The position numbers were made by a program, and so were the translations under genes. A stretch of 22,296 bases of DNA from QHCF01 sp003244275 (GTDB lineage: Bacteria; Actinomycetota; Acidimicrobiia; Acidimicrobiales; QHCF01). The DNA lies in assembly GCA_036806345.1 (NCBI GenBank), contig DAIROT010000037.1:1-22296 (forward strand), written 5' to 3'. The notes below the pieces were generated by a model. The model saw nothing but the letters and a program-made list of their open reading frames with translations, did not search any database and was not told where the DNA came from. Positions 13,725-20,573 of the stretch are shown here, one piece after another; within the stretch, counting starts at the first letter, position 1, and every line of letters starts with the position of its first letter.

Positions 13725-15517
13725 GGAACGCTCCCTCGGGTGGGTGTGGTTGTGGTCGTGACACTCCGGGCCCCAGTGGCGGGGGCCAGAGACGAGGTCG
13801 TAGTAGTTGCAATTCTGGTGTTGGACGCCGTCGAGGTGGTCGGGCTCTGGCGCCCTAGCGAGCCCGCATTGCCGTTGGGCGGCATGGAGCCGGCGTGACC
13901 GCTCGGCAACGTCGTACTCGAATTGGGCAGGGTCGGGCCCGGTGCGGACGGCGTCCTGGTGGAGCTGGATGTTGTGGCGGTGGTCCGGCTCGGCTGGGAT
14001 CGCGGGGTTGCCGGGGGTGCTGCGGGGTGGGCCAGACCCACCGGACGGGCCAGGCTGACGAAGCCCTGCTGGATCGTCCCCCTCTCGCTCGGCCGGATGG
14101 GGTGATAATGGCTGGGAGGGATCCAGGAGTAGGCGAGGGCAGCGATGAGGGCAGCGCCGGTGGCGGATACCAGGGCTCGCTGTCCCGGCCGGCCCGATGT
14201 CCGACGCCAGACCGACTGAGCGGTCTTGAGGGCGGTCCGGCCGAGCATCAACAAGATGCCCGCAATGGGCAGGCTGAGCACCAGGATCTGCAGGCTGCCG
14301 GCCAGGACACCAAGGACATCGCCGTGAGAAAAGCCATGGGACACCTGTCCGGCGAGCTTGACCGCCGAGGTCCAGGCGGTGGCCAGGATCCGCGGCAGCT
14401 GGATCAGCACTACCAGCAGCTCGACGATCAGGAGGGGCACCACGACCACCACCCAGGCAGTGACGGCGACCCGCACCGATCGCTTGAGCACCTTGACCCG
14501 ATCGTCCAGCGGCTTCCAGGGCAGAGCCGAGGTCAAGATGGGCTTGATGCGTGCGAACAGGTCCGGCACCCCGGTGAGGTCGGCCACGATGTAATACCCA
14601 TCGAGGCGGATGACCGGCAGGAGCTGATGGACTATCTCCACGTGCTCCACCACCACCAACAGGAGGAGTGGCTCGTAGCCGGTGGCCAGGTAGATGCCGA
14701 TAGTGGCCAGGAGGAAGACCACATTGAAATAGACGCCGCCGAGATCGGTGCGGAGCCTTCCCCGCTTACCCAGGCGGTAGGCGTCGGTGACGTCGGTGTA
14801 GAAAGCCGGCCAGGCCAGATACAACCCGCAACCCATCTTCCCGGGCTCGCCCCCCCCGTAGCGACAGCCGGTGGCGTGGCCCGTCTCGTGGAAGGCGGCG
14901 GACAGGACCACCCCCGCCAGGATGGCCAGGAAGGCACCCGGGCCGAAGAGGGCCTGACGAGTGGCCTGGGCGATCCCGTGCACCACGAACACCCACCAGT
15001 CCGTTATGGCCAGCCCGATCAGTGCGACAATGATCACGGGCGGTAGGAACAGTGGCCTGAAGGTCGAGCCGAGCATGGCCGAGATCCGGGCGGGTATGAC
15101 TGCCGCCCGGAACTTGAGGGCCAGGAACGGGTCTGGCTTCTTCACCGACGGGGCCGAGCCGTCGGCGTCCATCAAGATGCCGAGAGGCCGCAGGCGATGT
15201 TCGACCAAGGTGGCGACATTGTCGGCGCTGACCCGGCGACCGATGTCGTGACCGATCTGCTCAGCGATCTGGCTCAGGTCCCGCTGGCCGTCCGACAGCT
15301 CGGCCACCGAGTAGAGCAGTGGTGTCAGCTGTATGACCTGCCCGTCGGCCCTGCGGGCCAGGGACGGCGCCTCTTTGAAACCGGACCCTTCAAACTCCCC
15401 AATCAGCTCGATGCCCGGGGCCAGGCGGGGACACTCCCCAACTGGGGGTGCGTCGGGCGCCGGGGGCTGGGCGGGCTTGATGGAAGCGGCGGGCTCGGCC
15501 GGGGCAGGGGCGGTCAA
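13721..15517 (-). CDS. M50 membrane zinc metalloprotease with N-terminal PqqD/RRE-like domain
   Basis: This is a 598 aa protein. Residues about 28-118 resemble a PqqD-like winged helix (RRE), which in RiPP systems binds the leader peptide: SLARRADGQVIQLTPLLYSV then DLSQIAEQIG and LVEHRLRPLGIL. A multi-pass membrane region follows, with the M50 zinc motif HETGH (His210, Glu211, His214) and a second motif LDGYY (Asp306). The last 120 residues are a Ser/Thr/Pro-rich tail after a final membrane segment (about 448-466). The likely job is leader recognition and intramembrane or membrane-proximal cleavage or export of the upstream peptides. The only in-frame start is TTG 15517, without a proper ribosome site. 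The frame stays open upstream to the TGA at 15596-15598. It is coupled to the secreted-protein gene by ATGA. Confidence 0.9.
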   Translation of the reverse strand: MTAPAPAEPAASIKPAQPPAPDAPPVGECPRLAPGIELIGEFEGSGFKEAPSLARRADGQVIQLTPLLYSVAELSDGQRDLSQIAEQIGHDIGRRVSADNVATLVEHRLRPLGILMDADGSAPSVKKPDPFLALKFRAAVIPARISAMLGSTFRPLFLPPVIIVALIGLAITDWWVFVVHGIAQATRQALFGPGAFLAILAGVVLSAAFHETGHATGCRYGGGEPGKMGCGLYLAWPAFYTDVTDAYRLGKRGRLRTDLGGVYFNVVFLLATIGIYLATGYEPLLLLVVVEHVEIVHQLLPVIRLDGYYIVADLTGVPDLFARIKPILTSALPWKPLDDRVKVLKRSVRVAVTAWVVVVVPLLIVELLVVLIQLPRILATAWTSAVKLAGQVSHGFSHGDVLGVLAGSLQILVLSLPIAGILLMLGRTALKTAQSVWRRTSGRPGQRALVSATGAALIAALAYSWIPPSHYHPIRPSERGTIQQGFVSLARPVGLAHPAAPPATPRSQPSRTTATTSSSTRTPSAPGPTLPNSSTTLPSGHAGSMPPNGNAGSLGRQSPTTSTASNTRIATTTTSSLAPATGARSVTTTTTPTRGSVP

Positions 15518-15595
15518 GTTGGTGGGGGCGGTCGCCTCCGGCCCCGGCGCTACTGCAGGTTCGTCAGAGATACTGATGACCCGGCTCCCGTTCGC

Positions 15596-15826
15596 TCAGG
15601 ACCGGTTGCCCGGGCCACCTGTTCGACGACGCCCCCGGGTGGAGGCGCCCTGTTGGACGATCTCGGTGACCTGGTGACTGGCCGCCGACGCCTCCGAGCC
15701 GGGAGGCTCGGAGGCGTCGGAAGGCTCAGAGATGTTGGCCGAGACAGCCGCGTTCAGATCGGCTACCACCCTCACTCCGCCATTATTGGTTCGCAGGCGG
15801 CGTCGGAAAGCCCGTTGGATCTTCAT
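15596..15826 (-). CDS. Small basic peptide of the cassette, upstream of the M50 gene
   Basis: This 76 aa ORF starts MKIQRAFRRRLR (basic), followed by VVADLNAAVSANI. That segment echoes the LAAPVNAAVAANV segment of the three larger peptides, then comes a Ser/Glu/Pro-rich stretch and an Arg-rich end. It starts 20 nt after the third peptide's stop, with a modest ribosome site (GGAAG). It lies in the same reading frame as the metalloprotease, separated by a single TGA. A perfect 16-bp hairpin lies within it. It may be a fourth substrate peptide or an accessory; no named family is recognised. Coding status is less sure than for its neighbours. Confidence 0.6.
   Translation of the reverse strand: MKIQRAFRRRLRTNNGGVRVVADLNAAVSANISEPSDASEPPGSEASAASHQVTEIVQQGASTRGRRRTGGPGNRS
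15685..15720 (-). promoter_or_regulatory. Perfect 16-bp hairpin with 4-nt loop inside the small-peptide ORF
   Basis: CCGACGCCTCCGAGCC-GGGA-GGCTCGGAGGCGTCGG (arms 15685-15700 and 15705-15720) is an uninterrupted inverted repeat and the strongest seen in the window. It lies between the three peptide genes and the metalloprotease gene. No T-run follows on the minus strand. It could lower read-through, so that peptides are made in excess, or stabilise the upstream mRNA. Both are inference. Confidence 0.7.
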
Positions 15827-15846
15827 GGAGCTTCCGAGCCGTCCGG

Positions 15847-16056
15847 TCAGTTGGTCTGGGTAATGGGCGCCGTCTGGGTGGCGTCCGCGGTGGCCGTCGA
15901 GTTGTCCGACAGGACGTTGGCGGCCACGGCCGCGTTGACCGGCGCGGCCAGGTTGGCGTTGATCAGGGACATGGCCTCACGGTCGGGCAGCTCTTCGCCC
16001 GTCTCAGCTGCCAGCTCCTCGTCGGTGAGCTCCGGGCTATGGATGTCTTCACTCAT
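15847..16056 (-). CDS. RiPP-like precursor peptide, copy 3
   Basis: This is a 69 aa peptide. The acidic N-terminal half has ELTDEELAAETGEELPDREAMSL, followed by a tail rich in Ala, Asn, Thr and Val (NANLAAPVNAAVAANV, SDNSTATADATQTAPITQTN). It has no Cys, no signal peptide and no membrane segment. The ribosome site AGGAG is 7-8 nt upstream of the ATG. The leader-like half is nearly identical to the other two copies, as expected for a recognition sequence read by one enzyme, here probably the RRE-M50 protein two genes downstream. The tail differs more. Product fate (cleavage, modification, assembly) is unknown. Confidence 0.9.
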   Translation of the reverse strand: MSEDIHSPELTDEELAAETGEELPDREAMSLINANLAAPVNAAVAANVLSDNSTATADATQTAPITQTN

Positions 16057-16094
16057 AAGATTCTCCTGGTTCGGTGATTGGTTGGCCTGGCGGA

Positions 16095-16301
16095 TCAGTT
16101 GCCTTGAGTGATCGGTGTGGTCTGGGCGGCATTGGCCGTGGCAGTGGCGTTATCCGACAGCACGTTGGCTGCCACCGCGGCGTTCACCGGGACTGCGATG
16201 TTGGCATTCACCAGGGACATGGCCTCACGGTCGGGCAGCTCCTCGCCCGTCTCAGCGGACAGCTCCTCTTCGGTCAACTCGTTGCTGATCTCTTCACTCA
16301 T
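16095..16301 (-). CDS. RiPP-like precursor peptide, copy 2
   Basis: This 68 aa paralogue of the flanking peptides has ELTEEELSAETGEELPDREAMSL followed by NANIAVPVNAAVAANV and SDNATATANAAQTTPITQGN. Its ribosome site GAGGAG lies 5-6 nt before the ATG. It is closer to copy 3 than to copy 1 (shared TGEELPDREAMSL and PVNAAVAANVLSDN), which suggests a recent duplication of this pair. There is a 38-nt spacer to copy 3. It has no Cys. Confidence 0.9.
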   Translation of the reverse strand: MSEEISNELTEEELSAETGEELPDREAMSLVNANIAVPVNAAVAANVLSDNATATANAAQTTPITQGN

Positions 16302-16365
16302 TGGATCTCCTCAGGTTGATGGATTGATGGTGTCGATGGTGCAGCCAGGCCGAGCGGGCCAGCGC

Positions 16366-16575
16366 TCAGCTGGTCTGGGTGATGGGGGCTGTCTGGGTGG
16401 CGTCAGCAGTCGCGACGGAGTGGTCAGATGCCACATTGAGCGCTGCTGCCACGTTCACTGGTGCCGCCACATTGGCGTTGATCAACGACATGGCCTCGCG
16501 ATCGGGCAGCTCTTCAGCCGTCTCGGCGGCCAGCTCGTCGTCAGTCAGATCCGTCAGGTCGGTGTCCTCAGTCAT
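16366..16575 (-). CDS. RiPP-like precursor peptide, copy 1
   Basis: This 69 aa peptide is first in the tandem set. LTDDELAAETAEELPDREAMSL is followed by NANVAAPVNVAAALNV and SDHSVATADATQTAPITQTS. I choose ATG 16575 rather than 16581 because AGGAG sits 6 nt before 16575 and abuts 16581. It is the most diverged copy, but the PITQ end and the EELPDREAMSL block are intact. A promoter-like sequence lies in the 70-nt gap behind it, and the sigma/anti-sigma genes are further upstream on the same strand. Confidence 0.9.
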   Translation of the reverse strand: MTEDTDLTDLTDDELAAETAEELPDREAMSLINANVAAPVNVAAALNVASDHSVATADATQTAPITQTS

Positions 16576-16602
16576 ACTCATCTCCTGGTGTCGTCGGTAC
16601 TG

Positions 16603-16632
16603 GTGGTATCGCAGCCGTGGCCCGAATGTCAC
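16603..16632 (-). promoter_or_regulatory. Possible promoter of the peptide genes
   Basis: On the minus strand, GTGACA (16627-16632) is followed after 18 nt by TACCAC (16603-16608), about 28 nt before the copy-1 start. The -35 matches the primary-sigma consensus at 5 of 6 positions, and the -10 is poor. It could instead be recognised by the ECF sigma factor encoded upstream. Confidence 0.3.
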
Positions 16633-16645
16633 ACCCCCTTCGATC

Positions 16646-17455
16646 TCAGGGCTGAGCGGAGGCGGGCCGCCGGAGGGTGGTAGTGGTGGTCGGCATCGGT
16701 CGAGGGGGGGACGTAGGTCGTATTGGCACCGTGGTCGACGAGCCGGCCGGCGTCGACATGGTGGTGCTGGCCGTGGCGTGGACTGGCCTCGAGGTCGTTG
16801 TAGTCGACCCGGGCGGTGACGACGACGGCGGTGACCCGGGCGGTGAAGACGACGATGATCCTGGCGGTGGCGCCGCAGGGAGTTGCAAGGCTCTGTCTGC
16901 CCGGGACAACGCGCCACGAGCGGAGGGGGCCACCATCTGGCGTTCCGATGGATCCAGCCGAGCCAGGGCGGCCTGCAGGGCGTCCGCCTCCTTGCGCAGC
17001 TGGGCCTGACGGGCCGCGGTCAGCGGACCGCTGGCCATGGCCGCCTCCAGCCGGGCCAGCTGAGCGCGGGCGTCCGCCAAGCGCTGGGAGTCGACCGGGA
17101 GGCCGACGGCACGGGCCGCAGCCCGCAGAGGCGATGGGAGCACCGGCCGCGCCAACGCCACCGCCACTCCTCCGCTGCCCAACACCATGACGGTCGCCAG
17201 CACTGGGATCGCGGCGCGACGACGCCAGTGGGAGGGGCGCCAGAGGGCCGTCCAGCGGCCGCCGTTGGCAACTGTGGGCTCATGACCGGCGCGTGCCGAA
17301 GCGACCACGGCCTGCAGGGCATCCATCTCCTGCATCGAAGGCTGGACCGGAGGGGGAGCCAGCGCCTTGGCCAACAGCTCCCGCAACTGTTCGTCGGTCG
17401 TTTGGGCTGAGCCGTCTCCCGGTCGATCCCGCGAGTGGTGGTCGGCGCCGGTCAC
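16646..17455 (-). CDS. Single-pass membrane protein, putative anti-sigma factor
   Basis: This is a 269 aa protein. Residues 1-80 are cytoplasmic, with a short helical segment DEQLRELLAKAL. The membrane segment is about 81-102. A coiled-coil-like helix pair (about 120-172, LADARAQLARLEAAM...LRKEADALQAALARL) and a Ser/Pro/Thr tail to the end follow outside. The GTG start overlaps the sigma-factor stop as GTGA, an arrangement typical of ECF sigma and anti-sigma pairs. There is no zinc-binding HxxxCxxC motif in the cytoplasmic part, so it is not a ZAS-type anti-sigma factor. The role is inferred from topology and coupling. Confidence 0.8.
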   Translation of the reverse strand: MTGADHHSRDRPGDGSAQTTDEQLRELLAKALAPPPVQPSMQEMDALQAVVASARAGHEPTVANGGRWTALWRPSHWRRRAAIPVLATVMVLGSGGVAVALARPVLPSPLRAAARAVGLPVDSQRLADARAQLARLEAAMASGPLTAARQAQLRKEADALQAALARLDPSERQMVAPSARGALSRADRALQLPAAPPPGSSSSSPPGSPPSSSPPGSTTTTSRPVHATASTTMSTPAGSSTTVPIRPTSPPRPMPTTTTTLRRPASAQP

Positions 17456-18069
17456 GACTTCTCCAGTGACTGCCGCAATCGCTCCAGGGCTCGGCTCTGG
17501 GCCATGCGCACCGCGCCAGGGCGCTTGCCGAGCACGGTCGCCACCTCTTCGGAGCTCAGCCCGGCGAGGACTCGCAGCTCCAACACCTCCCGATCGCCAG
17601 GTCCGAGAAGGTCGAAGGCAACCCGCACCTGACCCACCTCCTCGTCGGCCAGCACTTGTTCGAGGGGCCCGGCGTCGCCGCTGGGGGAATGGTCGGCATC
17701 TTTGAGGTGATGCAGACGACGGGCTCGTTGTGTGTCCAGCACCACATGGCGCAAGATGCCGAACAGCCAGGCGTCGAAACCGCCTCCTTTCCAGGCGAAA
17801 CGATCGATACCGGCGACCGCTCGGGCCATGGTCTCGGCCACCGCGTCCTTGGCCCCATCGCCGTCGAACAAACGGCGCCGGGCGTAGGCCAGCAGTCGCG
17901 GATAGACAGCCCGGTACAGGGCAGCCCACGCCTCCTCGTCGTGGTCGCGTGCTCGCTCCACCAAGGCGCGAGTGTCGTCGGCGCGAGTGTCGTCGGCGCC
18001 AATGTCGTCATGGTTTCGAGTGTTGTTGTGGAAATGCTCACCATCTCCACATCGGCTCTCAGGCGCCAT
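17452..18069 (-). CDS. ECF-type RNA polymerase sigma-70 factor
   Basis: This is a 205 aa protein. The sigma-2 region is about 46-113 (AWAALYRAVYPRLLAYARRRL, then AWLFGILRHVVLD). The sigma-4 helix-turn-helix is about 145-200 (LLGPGDREVLELRVLAGLSSEEVATVLGKRPGAVRMAQSRALERL). No sigma-3 is present. The N-terminus includes ADDTR repeats encoded by a 15-bp tandem repeat. I choose ATG 18069 (AGGTG about 5 nt upstream) over GTG 18075. Its gene is coupled to the putative anti-sigma gene and lies upstream of the peptide cassette in the same direction, so it is the best candidate regulator of the cassette. Confidence 0.92.
   Translation of the reverse strand: MAPESRCGDGEHFHNNTRNHDDIGADDTRADDTRALVERARDHDEEAWAALYRAVYPRLLAYARRRLFDGDGAKDAVAETMARAVAGIDRFAWKGGGFDAWLFGILRHVVLDTQRARRLHHLKDADHSPSGDAGPLEQVLADEEVGQVRVAFDLLGPGDREVLELRVLAGLSSEEVATVLGKRPGAVRMAQSRALERLRQSLEKS
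17965..18009 (-). repeat. 15-bp tandem repeat in the sigma-factor gene, three copies
   Basis: GGCGCGAGTGTCGTC occurs twice perfectly (17965-17994) and once with two changes (17995-18009). On the coding strand this gives ADDTR-type pentapeptides in the acidic N-terminal extension, ahead of sigma region 2. Copy number could vary between strains without disturbing the fold. Confidence 0.8.
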
Positions 18070-18141
18070 CGTCACACCTATGGGTGGCGGAGGGGGTCAA
18101 CGCGGGGACGGCCACGGGGCCGGAAACCGGTGGCTCGCGGT

Positions 18142-18157
18142 CCGGCCGGTCGGCCGG
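18142..18157 (-). terminator. Possible terminator hairpin after asd
   Basis: CCGGCC-GGTC-GGCCGG lies directly after the asd stop codon on the minus strand and before the sigma-factor gene. The stem is 6 bp with a 4-nt loop. There is no T-tract. Confidence 0.35.
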
Positions 18158-19195
18158 TCAGGCCAGCCGAGCCAGCAGGGACTCGGCGATCTGCACTGCA
18201 TTGAGGGCAGCCCCCTTGCGCAGGTTGTCGCCGGAGACAAAAAGGGCCAGGCCGGAACGGCCCGGAGCGGCCCCGGGGTCAACGCGGATTCTGCCCACCG
18301 AGACGGGGTCTGCCCCCGTCACCCCCAGTGGACAGGGCAGATCGGCCAGCACCACCCCGGGGGCTCGGCTGAGCACTTCTCTGGCCCGTCCCACGCCAAG
18401 CGGCTCCTCGAATTCGAGGTTCAATGATAGCGAATGCCCAGTGAACACCGGCACCCGCACGCACGTGCAGGAGACGACCAGATTGGGGAGGTCGAGGATC
18501 TTGCGGCTCTCGTCACGCAGCTTGTGCTCCTCGGTCGTTTCCTGGCCATCCAGGCCGTCGACCCGGCTGCCGGCCAGCGGTACCACATTGAAGGCCACCG
18601 GAGCCGGGAAGACTGACGGGGGTGGAAAGTCGACGGCCGAGCCGTCAAAGGTCAGTTCCCCGGCTCGTCCGGCCGCCTTTCCCACCTGTTCCTCCAGCTC
18701 GGCCACCCCCGCCCGCCCAGCTCCCGACACCGCCTGGTAGGTGGAGGCCACCATCCGGCGCAGGCCGGCCTCGTCGTGAAGCACCTTGAGCGGCGGCATG
18801 GCCACCATGGTGGTGCAGTTGGGGTTGGCCACGATCCCCTTGGGAATTCGGTCCAGGGCCCTCGCATTCACCTCGGAAACCACCAGGGGCACCTCCGGGT
18901 CCATACGCCAGGCGGCCGAATTGTCGATGACGATGGCCCCGGCGGCAGCCACCCGGGGGGCCAAGCGCTGCGAGGCTGCTCCCCCTATGGAGAACAAGGC
19001 CAGATCCACGCCCCGGTAGTCGGCAGTCTCGGCATCTTCCACCACCACCTCACTCCTACCCCAGGGCAGGCGGCACCCGGCCGAGCGGGACGACGCCAAG
19101 AAGCGCATCTCGTCCACCGCAAAGCCCCGCTCGGCCAGCACCGAGCGCATCACCGTGCCCACCTGCCCGGTGGCGCCCACCACCGCGAGTCTCAT
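18158..19195 (-). CDS. asd: Aspartate-semialdehyde dehydrogenase
   Basis: Asd reduces aspartyl phosphate to aspartate semialdehyde with NADPH, the second step toward lysine, diaminopimelate, threonine and methionine. The 345 aa protein shows the N-terminal dinucleotide motif VVGATGQVG (5-13), FSIGGAAS (69-75), the catalytic Cys127 in NPNCTTM, Gln154 in TYQAVSGAG and the base His254 in VFTGHSLS. All are as in active enzymes. ATG 19195 fits the canonical N-terminus RLAVVGATG. TACACT sits 7 nt upstream, which suggests a leaderless transcript independent of lysC, 158 nt upstream. Confidence 0.97.
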   Translation of the reverse strand: MRLAVVGATGQVGTVMRSVLAERGFAVDEMRFLASSRSAGCRLPWGRSEVVVEDAETADYRGVDLALFSIGGAASQRLAPRVAAAGAIVIDNSAAWRMDPEVPLVVSEVNARALDRIPKGIVANPNCTTMVAMPPLKVLHDEAGLRRMVASTYQAVSGAGRAGVAELEEQVGKAAGRAGELTFDGSAVDFPPPSVFPAPVAFNVVPLAGSRVDGLDGQETTEEHKLRDESRKILDLPNLVVSCTCVRVPVFTGHSLSLNLEFEEPLGVGRAREVLSRAPGVVLADLPCPLGVTGADPVSVGRIRVDPGAAPGRSGLALFVSGDNLRKGAALNAVQIAESLLARLA

Positions 19196-19353
19196 CTGCG
19201 CCAGTGTATGGCCATCGGGGCAGTCCGAGTCGCAGCTCGAACCTCGTACCAGAGGTGGCGAACTAGCGCGGCCTGTGGTCATGGAACGGGGAGGCCACCC
19301 AGCGCAACGGAGTCGAGACTGGCCAGCGAGCGGGGGGCGGGGCGATCCGGCTC
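19196..19353. other. Intergenic stretch between lysC and asd
   Basis: These 158 bases carry the asd -10 candidate. I found no ORF with family similarity, no RNA gene and no strong hairpin. Confidence 0.6.
19203..19208 (-). promoter_or_regulatory. -10 element of a probable leaderless asd transcript
   Basis: On the minus strand TACACT is followed by 7 nt and then the asd ATG. There is no Shine-Dalgarno sequence between them. A -35 is not obvious. Confidence 0.45.
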
Positions 19354-20565
19354 TCAGGCCAGCTCGAAGGCCTCGTGCAGCGCCTGGACCGCCTGCTCGA
19401 CGGCATCGGTATGGATCACGCACGAAATCCGGATGGACGATGTCGAGATCATCTCGATGTTGATGCCCTCCCGTGCCAGGGTCTCGAACATGGCGGCCGT
19501 CACCCCCGGGTTGGTCTTCATCCCCGCCCCCACCAGCGAGACCCGGGACACGTCGGGATCGGCCAACACGTCGGTGGCACCGATGGTCGGGGCCAGCGCC
19601 AGGGCCACCTCCAAGCTCACCGCCAGGTCGTCCTTGGGCACGGTGAACGAGATGTCGGTGGTGCCGCGAACCGAGGTGTTCTGCACGATCATGTCCACAT
19701 TGACGGCCCGGTCGGCCAATCCCCGGAACAGCGAGGCTGCTACCCCCGGTCGGTCTGGCACACCGGTCACGGTGACCTTGGCCTCTGTCGTGTCGTGGGT
19801 GACGGCCGAGACGATCGACTGCTCCATGGACTCATCCTCCCCTTTCACCCAGGTGCCGGCCTCCCAGGTGAAGCTGGAGCGTACGTGCAGGGGCACACCG
19901 TGGTTGCGAGCGAACTCCACCGAGCGAAGGGCCAAGACCCGGCCGCCGGTGGCCGCAATCTCCAGCATCTCGTCAAAGCTGACCGCAGCCAGGCGCCTGG
20001 CCGCCGGCACGATCCGGGGATCGGCGCTGAACACCCCGGAGACGTCGGTGTAGATCTCGCACGCCTGGGCCCCCAGAGTGGCAGCCAGGGCCACTGCGGT
20101 GGTGTCCGAGCCTCCCCGGCCCAAGGTGGTGACGTCTCTCGCCACCGAGACCCCCTGGAAACCGGCCACCACCGGCACCTGGCCGACAGCCAGGGCCTGG
20201 CGCAGGCGGTCCCCTCGGACCTCGGTGATCTTGGCTCGGCCGTGGGTGGTGTCGGTGATGATCCCGGCCTGGCTGCCGGTGAAGGAGGCGGCCGGGGTGC
20301 CCAGGTCAGCCAGGGCCATGCACAGCAGGGCCGTGGTGATCCGTTCCCCCGAGCTGAGGAGCATGTCCAACTCCCGACCGGGGCGGGCCCGGCTCACGTC
20401 GTCAGCCAGGCGCAACAGCTCGTCGGTGGTCTTGCCCATGGCGCTCACCACCACCACCACCTGGTGCCCCTGGCGGCGGGTGCGAGCTACGTGATCGGCC
20501 ACCGCCCGGATCCGCTCGGCGTCGGCCACCGACGTGCCCCCGAACTTCTGCACGACCAGGGCCAC
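19354..20565 (-). CDS. lysC: Aspartokinase (lysine/threonine-regulated type)
   Basis: LysC phosphorylates aspartate, the committed step of the aspartate family pathway. The 403 aa protein has the kinase domain with VQKFGGTSV at the N-terminus, SAMGKTTDELL, SGERITTALL, GRGGSDTTAVALA and EIYTDVSGVFSADPR. Two ACT domains follow (from about 260 and 340), with VTGVPDRPGVAASLF and VGAGMKTNPGVTAAMF as their starts. This is the alpha-subunit layout of feedback-regulated actinobacterial enzymes; an internal beta-subunit start was not located. GTG 20565 is chosen because it gives the canonical VALVVQKFGGTSV N-terminus. TAGTGT lies 8 nt upstream with no ribosome site. It is divergent from the first cyclophilin. 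Confidence 0.97.
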   Translation of the reverse strand: MALVVQKFGGTSVADAERIRAVADHVARTRRQGHQVVVVVSAMGKTTDELLRLADDVSRARPGRELDMLLSSGERITTALLCMALADLGTPAASFTGSQAGIITDTTHGRAKITEVRGDRLRQALAVGQVPVVAGFQGVSVARDVTTLGRGGSDTTAVALAATLGAQACEIYTDVSGVFSADPRIVPAARRLAAVSFDEMLEIAATGGRVLALRSVEFARNHGVPLHVRSSFTWEAGTWVKGEDESMEQSIVSAVTHDTTEAKVTVTGVPDRPGVAASLFRGLADRAVNVDMIVQNTSVRGTTDISFTVPKDDLAVSLEVALALAPTIGATDVLADPDVSRVSLVGAGMKTNPGVTAAMFETLAREGINIEMISTSSIRISCVIHTDAVEQAVQALHEAFELA

Positions 20566-20573
20566 GCCAACCA

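Noticed and set aside
13895..15046. Plus-strand ORF of 383 aa opposite the metalloprotease
   Set aside because: It is Gln/His/Asp/Gly-rich shadow coding opposite a multi-pass membrane protein with clear zinc motifs.
15847..16575. Peptide genes as lanthipeptide or sactipeptide precursors
   Set aside because: None of the three contains Cys, and no LanM/LanBC-type or radical SAM enzyme is encoded in the window.
15847..16575. CRISPR-like repeat array
   Set aside because: The repetition comes from three paralogous coding sequences of about 210 bp with spacers of 38-70 bp, not from short identical repeats.
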